Source: an uncultured Porphyromonadaceae bacterium | GTDB taxonomy: Bacteria; Bacteroidota; Bacteroidia; Bacteroidales; Muribaculaceae | Direction: 5' to 3' | DNA length: 64,000 nucleotides | Assembly: GCA_902495075.1 (NCBI GenBank) | Contig: CABUVO010000025.1 | Location: forward strand, 1 to 64,000 | Shown: positions 47,784-55,022 of the stretch, in pieces | Layout of the letters: each line of letters starts with the position of its first letter | Numbering within the stretch: position 1 is the stretch's first letter | Made by a program: the position numbers and the translations under genes | Notes under the pieces: generated by a model | What the model saw: only the letters and a program-made list of their open reading frames with translations | Databases searched by the model: none | Told to the model about the DNA's origin: nothing

Positions 47784-50666
47784 TTATTTCACTATTACGA
47801 ATCCCTGTTCGGAAGGAAGCGTGACTGAATACCTCACCCCTTTCTTCTTATCTTTTTTTAAAGATACATTCTCTTTGAGCAAGGTTTCATTATCGCCATC
47901 GGAATACATCACCGCATCTCCGGAACCTAAAAAATCCAGATCAAGATCAAGCGAAACGGGCTCTTTCTCTGCATTTATACCAGCCACATACCATTTCCCA
48001 GCGCTCTTACGGGCAATCACAGCATATTTACCGGGATAACCTGCAACATATTTCGTGTCTTTCCATTTGGTCGGAACCGCACGCATGTAATCAAGAGCTA
48101 TTGGAGATGCATCTTCAAGATTGTTGGGTGCCAGAGCGAAATTCTGTGCCGGACTCTGATAGATAGTAGCCAGGGCAAGCTGGAATGCATCTGAGGTGCG
48201 ACGTATATTTCCCTTCTCATTGCTTTTATGCAGACGTTTGTTAAGGAATGTTCCACCATATTCCATCGCTCCGACAGTGTTTCTGATAAACGGATGAAGA
48301 GTTGCATTCTCCGCCTCTTTGTCGCAGAAATGCTGGTTGAAAATCATGTTTTCAGAAGCGAGCACTGCCTCACTGCCGACATAATTGGGATACATGCGCT
48401 CCCAGCCCCTTGGCAAAGTGCAGCCATGGAATATCACCATCAGTCCGTGATCATCAGCATCACTCAATATATCCTCATACAGACGCATGGTTTCCTGTTT
48501 ATCACCGCCAAAGAAGTCCACCTTTATTCCCTTCACTCCAATACTTTTGAGCCAAGCCATCTCCTTCTTTCGTGTGATGGGATTGTCCATAATATTTATC
48601 GGACTCTGCTCAATATCATTCCAATAGCCGCTTGAACTATACCACAAGAGTGGGGTCACTCCCTTGGCTTTACCATATTCTATGAGTTCGACTATCCCGT
48701 CACGTCCGATGTTCTTATCCCAATAATTGTCGATAAGAGTATAAGGATAGCCCATTGCAGCTGCGAGATCAATATATTTCTTTATATCCTTTTTATTGAT
48801 GCTGTTATCCTGCCAAACAATCCAGCTCCATGTCCCTTTGGCTGGCTCATATGTATTGGCGGATTCATAACGAGGTGACACTGTATTCCAGGGAGCCGTA
48901 GTCTCTACAATAGGCGCAAGATCTTTTGCAACTGTTATAGTTCTCCAGGGTGTTGAACCGGGCAATGCAAATGCGGGTTCTACTGTGCCGTTACCATTAT
49001 TTTCCTCAGGCATCGGAAACGCTATTGAGAAAACGCCATCGGTCTGATCTGTCAGTCTCGAACCGCAATATGTGCGATCAACACCTGTTTCGCTCAACAG
49101 TATCCAGCCGTTATTTCCTACACGGAATAATCCGGGGAACGTGAAACCGTGTCCATATTGTGATTTTGTGTCGAGAGGTGCATCAATTATATACTCTTCC
49201 TCATAGCTCGGTTTCGTCCTTTTCCATGCAATCATTGCATCGCTCTGTGGAGTCAGGAAAACAGTGGAATAAGAAGGAAGATGAAAACCTGTTTTTTCTG
49301 ACATTATTCTTGCAGCCCCGGTTTCTTTAGGTTTTGCAAGATTATATCTGAAAGCGATATCGTTATCCGAAACCACAAACTCTACGCTCATCTTGTCACC
49401 TTTAGGATTCTTAAACTCACATGTAAGAGAATTTGCATCAAATTTCACATTCGATTTCTTAATTCTTTCATTCGAATAAGATGTGTGCCATTCATTGTCA
49501 TGACGGGCAATCATTCTCAGATTTTTTGAGAAATCGCCATAGTCAGCCACGATTCCGAGAGGCGAATTCTCAAGCATCTCTATTCCATCATAGAATACGT
49601 TATAGACCGGCTCGCCATTGCTTATGCTTACATCCACACGCAGTTTGCCATCCGGGCTGCTCATAGAGGCTGAGTCGATTCCCTTGTCAGGATCTCCCCA
49701 CTTATCCTTGAGGCGTTTGATTTCTTCTGCTGTTACAGGAATAACCGTACCGTGACGCGGATGAAAATTCATGCTTACCGGACGTTCTACATTCTTGAAA
49801 TGCTGTAGGTCGGTTGATTCAGTGAAATCATAACCTTTTTTCATATATACGTCATACATCAGAATATATTTATCCTGACCGATAAGCTTAAATGTGCCTG
49901 CGCCTTCAACAGCCTCTTTTGTCTGTTGTTTATAATCTGGATACTCTGTCCAGTTTCCTGAAGTAAGATTCTTTGTTGTCGCAACTTTAATTCCGTTGCC
50001 ATGACCTTCCGTCTTATAGAAGAGGTAATATACTCCATCCTTATAGACAATGTCTCCGTCAATACACGACTTCCCGTCTTTAGGCAGGAAAAACGGCTTG
50101 GGAGTTCCTTCGATATCTGTGAAATCTTTATTGGCATAAGCATAATAAATGATATCAGGTCCGTCGCCATGTTGCATTGACCAATATATCAACATCTTTT
50201 TCGCTTTTGGATCATATATTGTCTGAGGCGCCCACACTCTCTTAAGATTCTCTTGCCCGCTATATTTTTTCTGAATATTAATCGCCGAATGCGTCCAGTT
50301 GATAAGGTCACAGGATTTCAATAAAACCATTCCTCTATTGGAATCCCATCCTCTTGCGCTTACCATATCCGTCACAACCATATAAAAGCAGTTGTCGGGA
50401 CCACGTAGGATATGAGGATCCCTCACGCCGCCGGTTTCGCTGATTAGAGAAGATTTAATAACAGGTCGATTCCCATTCAACGCCTTATAATCGAACCCAT
50501 TATCACTCAGAGCAAAACGAATGGCTTCCTCCTCTTTTTCATTATTATTACCGGTGAAATACGTGAAAAGATAACCTACAAAATCTTTTTCTGTAGGAAT
50601 CTTTGACTTTGCCGATACAGTAAGAGTTGTCAGAACAATCAAAAGTGACAATAAACATCGTGTCAT
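47784..50666 (-). CDS. GH43-GH97 fusion glycoside hydrolase
   Basis: A 960-residue secreted protein with signal peptide (1-19). Residues about 70-310 form a GH43 propeller with base Asp83 (GGVRDPHI), Asp203/Asp205 (CIDGDI) and acid Glu254 (VEGAGTF). Residues about 335-960 form a GH97 domain with a TIM barrel. KVDFFGGD places a candidate nucleophile Asp717 and GSEAV a candidate acid/base Glu766, the pattern of the retaining GH97 branch (alpha-galactosidases and beta-L-arabinopyranosidases) rather than SusB-like inverting enzymes. The pairing with GH51 suggests arabinose-containing plant polymers. It is the first gene of a nine-gene minus-strand run and has a strong promoter. Confidence 0.88.
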   Translation of the reverse strand: MTRCLLSLLIVLTTLTVSAKSKIPTEKDFVGYLFTYFTGNNNEKEEEAIRFALSDNGFDYKALNGNRPVIKSSLISETGGVRDPHILRGPDNCFYMVVTDMVSARGWDSNRGMVLLKSCDLINWTHSAINIQKKYSGQENLKRVWAPQTIYDPKAKKMLIYWSMQHGDGPDIIYYAYANKDFTDIEGTPKPFFLPKDGKSCIDGDIVYKDGVYYLFYKTEGHGNGIKVATTKNLTSGNWTEYPDYKQQTKEAVEGAGTFKLIGQDKYILMYDVYMKKGYDFTESTDLQHFKNVERPVSMNFHPRHGTVIPVTAEEIKRLKDKWGDPDKGIDSASMSSPDGKLRVDVSISNGEPVYNVFYDGIEMLENSPLGIVADYGDFSKNLRMIARHDNEWHTSYSNERIKKSNVKFDANSLTCEFKNPKGDKMSVEFVVSDNDIAFRYNLAKPKETGAARIMSEKTGFHLPSYSTVFLTPQSDAMIAWKRTKPSYEEEYIIDAPLDTKSQYGHGFTFPGLFRVGNNGWILLSETGVDRTYCGSRLTDQTDGVFSIAFPMPEENNGNGTVEPAFALPGSTPWRTITVAKDLAPIVETTAPWNTVSPRYESANTYEPAKGTWSWIVWQDNSINKKDIKKYIDLAAAMGYPYTLIDNYWDKNIGRDGIVELIEYGKAKGVTPLLWYSSSGYWNDIEQSPINIMDNPITRKKEMAWLKSIGVKGIKVDFFGGDKQETMRLYEDILSDADDHGLMVIFHGCTLPRGWERMYPNYVGSEAVLASENMIFNQHFCDKEAENATLHPFIRNTVGAMEYGGTFLNKRLHKSNEKGNIRRTSDAFQLALATIYQSPAQNFALAPNNLEDASPIALDYMRAVPTKWKDTKYVAGYPGKYAVIARKSAGKWYVAGINAEKEPVSLDLDLDFLGSGDAVMYSDGDNETLLKENVSLKKDKKKGVRYSVTLPSEQGFVIVK

Positions 50667-50734
50667 GGTCAGTTGTTATAATTTAAATGAATTTTAAGGT
50701 TGTTTAACTTTATTATTCTTTTGAATAAATGTTA

Positions 50735-50899
50735 ATTCAACTTTCGCAAGCGGGAAGTTGAAGTTTAAAAGTTCAATCGCGCAGTGCGCAGTTTATGAGT
50801 TTATTTGTTTGATGCGAGTAAATAAAAACTCTGTCATATTCGCATCGGATAAACTTATAAACCCTTAAACTTTAAGTTGAAGCTTGCGAAACTTAAATA
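50735..50899 (-). repeat. Dispersed intergenic repeat, copy A
   Basis: A sequence of about 165 bases present again in inverted orientation at 57547-57718, about 85% identical by eye. Both ends carry TTTCGCAAGC in inverted arrangement (CTTTCGCAAGCG at 50741, GCTTGCGAAA near 50882). Each end is also a small palindrome of its own (for example TTTAAGTT...AACTTAAA). The interior carries GTTTAT-type units. It lies in the transcribed leader of the GH97 gene. Confidence 0.75.
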
Positions 50900-50928
50900 C
50901 ATTAAGTGTATTTTTTACACTTATTTCG

Positions 50929-50960
50929 CAAAGTTACACATTTTTATTCCATTCCACAAA
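50929..50960 (-). promoter_or_regulatory. Promoter of the GH97/GH51 operon
   Basis: Minus strand TTTG (50960-50957), 20-base spacer, TAACTTTG (50936-50929): a full consensus match. The predicted leader is about 255 bases and includes repeat copy A, which may affect mRNA structure. Confidence 0.8.
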
Positions 50961-51012
50961 TCTTAATAGATTTTTTATTAGTGTTTTAAAACATCTAAAT
51001 AATTTATCCGAT

Positions 51013-52359
51013 ATGCTCACTAATTTAATTTATAATAAATACAGGATGACGGCAAGCGTAATAATCTACATCTCAATACTTTGTATATTATTAACGCCAT
51101 CAGCCAACGCTCAATCTACCAAACATTTTGAAGATATAAGGATGGATTCGACATTAGCCGATCATAAATTAATATATTTTGGCAAAGGGGAAGAACCTCT
51201 CAAAGATTCGACTTCAACATTGATTCAAAGGTTTTATGAGGACCAATTCCGTCATTTCCAAGATCCTCTTGCACCATATTTCCTTTTTTTATCAAAAGAT
51301 TCAAAACTTGCTATGGGCATAGGAGGATGTGTAAGAATGAGAGGATATTTTGATTGGGGCGGAGCTTTACCTTCTCCGGGATTTGCCCCATATCTCATCC
51401 CTATGGAAAAAGATCCCCTCAAAAAAAGAAATCTTGGAACAACACCTGCCGGCACCGCATTGTTTTTCAGAGTGATTGGAAGAAATAAACTGTTAGGAGA
51501 ATATCAGGTTTATATCGAAGCAAATTTTAACGGATATCAAGCGCGCGATTTCCATCTAAAAAAGGCTTATGCATCAATCAACGACTGGACTTTCGGTTAT
51601 ACAAACTCTACCTTCAGCGATCCGACAGCATTACCGCCAACGGTAGATGCTTCAGGACCAAATGCAAAAATGAGTGCAACATCTGTCTTGATAAGATGGT
51701 TACATAAATTGCCAAAAGGCTTTTCCATTGCAGCGTCCGTAGAAACGCCCTCCGACCAGATTGAAGTGATTCCTGAACTTACAGCGAAAGTAAACCAATA
51801 TATTCCTGATGTTGCTGCATTCTTACAATATGATTGGCAAAATTCCAGTCATATAAGATTGGCTGCAATATACAGGTCTTTGCCTTATCGGAATCTACTG
51901 TCAGGAAAAAATCATAACAAAAGCGGATATGGAGTGCAGCTCAGCACATTGTTCCGACCTTTCTATGCCATGACAATATATGGATGCATGAATGGTGGAC
52001 ACGGATATGGCAGTCTGGGCGGTGACTGGCTTATGGGAGCATATGATCTTGTTGCTGATCCGGCAAAACCGGGGCAATTATATGCGCCATTATGCTATGG
52101 TGGATATATCGGACTCCAATATAATTTCACCCCTATGATATTCGCCAGTGCTACTTTCGGAGGTACCCGCTATGCACCGCGTCATGAAATCGCTTCTGAT
52201 CAATATAAACAGGGACTATATATGGCAGCAAATGTTTTCTGGTATCTTACACCGCGTATTTCTTGTGCAGTGGAGTTTGATCTCGGCCGTCGCATGAATT
52301 TCAGTGGCGAAACAGCATGGGCACGTAGGCTTGGGGCATTTGTTTCGTTTTCCTTCTAA
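51013..52359 (+). CDS. Porin-like outer-membrane beta-barrel protein (DcaP-like)
   Basis: A 448-residue secreted protein. The signal peptide (about 1-36) ends LTPSANAQS, the mature N terminus has a short helical part (LIQRFYEDQFRHFQDPLAPYFLFL), and the rest is a series of amphipathic strands ending RRLGAFVSFSF with the terminal Phe typical of outer-membrane barrels. VRMRGYFDWGG and FQVYIEANF-like strands resemble DcaP-type porins. ATG 51013 gives a basic n-region; ATG 51046 is an alternative. The substrate is unknown. A MITE-like element begins 18 bases after its stop. Confidence 0.72.
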   Translation: MLTNLIYNKYRMTASVIIYISILCILLTPSANAQSTKHFEDIRMDSTLADHKLIYFGKGEEPLKDSTSTLIQRFYEDQFRHFQDPLAPYFLFLSKDSKLAMGIGGCVRMRGYFDWGGALPSPGFAPYLIPMEKDPLKKRNLGTTPAGTALFFRVIGRNKLLGEYQVYIEANFNGYQARDFHLKKAYASINDWTFGYTNSTFSDPTALPPTVDASGPNAKMSATSVLIRWLHKLPKGFSIAASVETPSDQIEVIPELTAKVNQYIPDVAAFLQYDWQNSSHIRLAAIYRSLPYRNLLSGKNHNKSGYGVQLSTLFRPFYAMTIYGCMNGGHGYGSLGGDWLMGAYDLVADPAKPGQLYAPLCYGGYIGLQYNFTPMIFASATFGGTRYAPRHEIASDQYKQGLYMAANVFWYLTPRISCAVEFDLGRRMNFSGETAWARRLGAFVSFSF

Positions 52360-52376
52360 GTAAGAAAATTTAATCG

Positions 52377-52561
52377 ATAAGTAAGTGTTGGAAATTAGCT
52401 TATATTAAATTTTAGGAGATTTTGAGATGATTTCCTGATTTCGAAGAAGGAGCATAGCGGGCTATGTGACTGATGAGAAAACTGGAAAGCATCCAAAAGA
52501 TTCAAAATTTAAATAAGCATCTCACTTACTTATTATAAACTAATTTTCAATACTTACTTAT
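52377..52561. mobile_element. MITE-like element with 28-bp terminal inverted repeats
   Basis: The ends 52377-52404 and 52534-52561 are inverted copies, 25 of 28 matching, starting ATAAGTAAGT. An inner pair TTAAATTTT (52405-52413) and AAAATTTAA (52504-52512) extends the pairing, and the centre has CATAGC/GCTATG (52453-52466). ACTTACTTAT also occurs twice near the right end. No transposase and no obvious target duplication is seen. It could alternatively be a long structured RNA or terminator region. Confidence 0.6.
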
Positions 52562-52590
52562 GTAAGTAAAAAAATATTTGCCATTTTGAT

Positions 52591-52620
52591 TTGAATTAAG
52601 GAATTATTTCTTTAATTTTG
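52591..52620 (+). promoter_or_regulatory. Promoter of mdh
   Basis: TTG (52591-52593), 19-base spacer, TAATTTTG (52613-52620), with a leader of roughly 75 bases to the mdh ATG at 52703. Confidence 0.7.
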
Positions 52621-52702
52621 CGAACAAAAGGATTCCACAAAAAGACACTTGTAATCCAACGATAGAACTAACCAATATTAATATCATAAATCACAGGCAA
52701 TT

Positions 52703-53632
52703 ATGTCAAAAGTAACCGTAGTAGGCGCCGGTAATGTAGGCGCTACAGCAGCCAATGTAATGGCTCTCCGTGAAATTGCAGACGAGGTTGTTATGATCGA
52801 CATCAAAGAGGGCGTTTCTGAAGGAAAAGCCATGGATATGATGCAGACTGCAAATCTTCTCGACATGAACACCCGTATTAACGGCGTGACAAACAATTAC
52901 GAAGCAACAAAAGACAGCGATGTTGTTGTCATTACTTCCGGTATTCCACGTAAACCCGGCATGACTCGTGAAGAGCTTATCGGCGTTAATGCAGGCATTG
53001 TTAAACAGGTGACTGAGAGCGTACTTGCACATAGCCCCAATGCTGTGATTGTTTGCGTATCCAACCCGATGGATACAATGACATATCTTATCCACAAAGT
53101 GTCAGGTCTTCCCAAGAATCGTATCATCGGTATGGGTGGCGCACTCGACAGCAGCCGTTTCAAATATTTCCTCAGCAAAGCACTCAACGCAAATCCCAAT
53201 GAAATCGAAGGCTTTGTAATCGGTGGTCACGGCGACACAACCATGATTCCTATGAAACGTTTCGCTACTCTTCGCGGCATTCCTGTAACCAACTTCCTTT
53301 CAGCAGAAGAACTTGACAAAGTTGCTGCAGATACAATGGTAGGTGGCGCAACTCTCACAAAACTTCTCGGCACCTCTGCATGGTATGCTCCCGGTGCTGC
53401 TACAGCTGAAGTTGTTGAAGCAGTTCTCCACGATCAGGATGCAATCATCCCCTGCTCCGCTCTTCTGGAAGGTGAATATGGCGAAAGCGATCTCTGCATC
53501 GGTGTTCCCTGCGTTCTCGGCAAAGGTGGTATCAAGAAAATCCTTGAGCTCGACCTCAATGAAGAAGAGAAAGCTCTCTTCAAGAAAAGCGCAGAGGCAG
53601 TTCACAAAACAAACGCTGCCCTTCCCGCCTAA
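52703..53632 (+). CDS. mdh: Malate dehydrogenase
   Basis: A 309-residue NAD-dependent malate dehydrogenase of the lactate-dehydrogenase-like type. Marks: VVGAGNVGATAA at the nucleotide site, DIKEGVSEGKAMD, substrate arginines in GIPRKPGMTREEL, VSNPMDTMTYL, and the catalytic histidine in GGHGDTTM. It interconverts malate and oxaloacetate in the reductive TCA branch used for succinate production by Bacteroidales. It is monocistronic, with a promoter and a strong hairpin terminator. Confidence 0.95.
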   Translation: MSKVTVVGAGNVGATAANVMALREIADEVVMIDIKEGVSEGKAMDMMQTANLLDMNTRINGVTNNYEATKDSDVVVITSGIPRKPGMTREELIGVNAGIVKQVTESVLAHSPNAVIVCVSNPMDTMTYLIHKVSGLPKNRIIGMGGALDSSRFKYFLSKALNANPNEIEGFVIGGHGDTTMIPMKRFATLRGIPVTNFLSAEELDKVAADTMVGGATLTKLLGTSAWYAPGAATAEVVEAVLHDQDAIIPCSALLEGEYGESDLCIGVPCVLGKGGIKKILELDLNEEEKALFKKSAEAVHKTNAALPA

Positions 53633-53702
53633 TCTCAGCGTCATCATTCCGCTCAGCAAGTTAGACTACAGCAAAGCTAACAACCCTTGCTCAGCTTCTA
53701 TA

Positions 53703-53738
53703 AATAAAATCCCGAGGAAAATTCCTCGGGATTTTATT
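53703..53738. terminator. Bidirectional terminator between mdh and the membrane protein gene
   Basis: A near-perfect 17-bp inverted repeat (AATAAAATCCCGAGGAA with its complement) flanked by A-rich and T-rich arms, so it can act for mdh on the plus strand and for the convergent minus-strand gene. Confidence 0.85.
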
Positions 53739-53757
53739 CTATATTGCGAATTTAATT

Positions 53758-54021
53758 TTATGCGAAAACAGCCTCGACAATTATTGCGACAATGAAAAGC
53801 ATTCCCATTATAAGCGCGATAAGATCAAGCTTCCTGCTGGCAGCATTGCTTGTATTATTTAAATACAGAGCTGCCAAATGACAGAAAACCATCATAAAAG
53901 CAAAGAATACACTTATAAAGCTCCACCATGGCATCTGCACGAAAGCCATATACACCAACCAAACAAGAATCAGCACCAATCCACCCCACGCTGCTGCTTT
54001 TGTCTTCAATAAATTCCTCAT
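53758..54021 (-). CDS. Small membrane protein, unknown function
   Basis: An 87-residue protein with three hydrophobic segments (about 10-28, 32-52 and 64-84) and a basic N terminus (MRNLLKTKAAAWG). No family was recognised. It starts 39 bases after the Spi-domain gene and ends close to the shared terminator, so it is probably the last gene of the MFS-Spi transcript. An upstream TTG at 54054 could extend it by 11 residues, but the ATG with its preceding purine-rich stretch is preferred. Confidence 0.65.
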   Translation of the reverse strand: MRNLLKTKAAAWGGLVLILVWLVYMAFVQMPWWSFISVFFAFMMVFCHLAALYLNNTSNAASRKLDLIALIMGMLFIVAIIVEAVFA

Positions 54022-54060
54022 CTTCAATTTCTCTAAAGAATTAATTTTTCTCAATTCTTT

Positions 54061-54993
54061 CTATCTATATAATTTAAAACCATAGACTTTCCCGCTGTCA
54101 GCAAGCGCAAGAGCGACATAATAGCCGGAAGCAAGAACCGACAAATCAAGATTCATAAGAGAGGTCTCTTTATAATATTTCTCCATCATCTGCATCCCAC
54201 CGATTGCATAAACTCGCATCATCCTGACACTTTCAGGAAAAGCAATCTCAAAATGTCCTCCACCAAGAGCCTTAACTATAGGCTTAGTCGGAGAAATCAA
54301 TTCATCAAGACTGATTTGCCGTTCAAGATTCTCTTTATTCACCTCTCTGATAAAATCCTCATAAAATTTAAATGGAATCTCCTCTTCTATAACATCATCC
54401 AGAGTGATCTCCCTGAAGTTATCCGGATTATACAAATCGAATTCGGTAGCCTGGGGCATAAGAATCTGATTTCCTACCCTATCAAGAGATTCAAGTTTCT
54501 CACGCTGCTCATCAGAGAGAGCATTATATTCGTCACTCCTATATGGCTCCTTAAGAATTGCTGCCACATATTGAGGCAGATTCTGCCACGCTTTCAATGC
54601 GTTCGCCGGAATTCTGGAATCATATCTGACAATCTCAATTTCCCTGGCGTATTTTGTGAGCATAGCCTTCTCCTCTTCGGAAAGCTTTTCTCTGTCAAAT
54701 TTTCGTCGGGTGCTATAGGCAAGTATAGGATATGCTTTATTATCAGCCGCAATTATTACATACCCTCCCTTGGGAGAATTATAGACATAAAGGGGCGAAA
54801 AGAGCCTGTCGGTAGTGAGCTGACGCCCATTCCACACCATCTGCGGAGGAGCCGTAACTTCTCCGTACGCCGCGTTGAAGAATGTTTGAGCAAGAGAATT
54901 GGCTTCCTTACGGGTAACAGTTTCGGCTTGTATGACGAAACAACTCGCCATACAAGCCATCACCAATATTATTATTCTTGATTTCAAGTTCAA
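54061..54993 (-). CDS. Spi-domain secreted protein without peptidase, with T9SS-like C terminus
   Basis: A 310-residue secreted protein. It has a signal peptide (about 1-24), then a Spi (streptopain prodomain/inhibitor) module with FSPLYVYNSPKGGYVIIAADN and KAYPILAYSTR. The C10 cysteine protease domain normally next to Spi is absent. The last about 70 residues (VRMMRVYAIGGMQMMEK, LDLSVLASGYYVALAL, GKVYGFKLYR) look like a type A sorting domain of the type IX secretion system. The start is TTG, because the first ATG would truncate the signal peptide. It is 29 bases after the MFS gene. Confidence 0.72.
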   Translation of the reverse strand: MNLKSRIIILVMACMASCFVIQAETVTRKEANSLAQTFFNAAYGEVTAPPQMVWNGRQLTTDRLFSPLYVYNSPKGGYVIIAADNKAYPILAYSTRRKFDREKLSEEEKAMLTKYAREIEIVRYDSRIPANALKAWQNLPQYVAAILKEPYRSDEYNALSDEQREKLESLDRVGNQILMPQATEFDLYNPDNFREITLDDVIEEEIPFKFYEDFIREVNKENLERQISLDELISPTKPIVKALGGGHFEIAFPESVRMMRVYAIGGMQMMEKYYKETSLMNLDLSVLASGYYVALALADSGKVYGFKLYR

Positions 54994-55022
54994 TGAAGGA
55001 GTTTAAACAACTTCAATATAAT

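Larger units (their letters stand above)
50667..51012. other. Intergenic region with GH97 leader and repeat copy A
   Basis: This stretch of about 345 bases lies between divergent genes. It holds the minus-strand promoter at 50929-50960, a leader of about 255 bases for the GH97 mRNA, and the dispersed repeat copy A at 50735-50899. I found no convincing plus-strand promoter for the porin gene and no coding sequence. Confidence 0.7.
52360..52702. other. Intergenic region with MITE-like element and mdh promoter
   Basis: About 340 bases without a gene. It contains the 185-base element at 52377-52561, the mdh promoter at 52591-52620, and an mdh leader of about 75 bases. No coding frame is credible. 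Confidence 0.7.

Noticed and set aside
50884..51012. An N-terminal extension of the porin gene starting with TTG at 50884
   Set aside because: It would begin within repeat copy A and put the signal peptide far inside the protein. ATG 51013 gives a normal signal peptide.
54253..54981. A 242-residue plus-strand open frame opposite the Spi-domain gene
   Set aside because: The minus-strand frame has a signal peptide and recognisable domains; the plus-strand one has a basic, random-looking composition.
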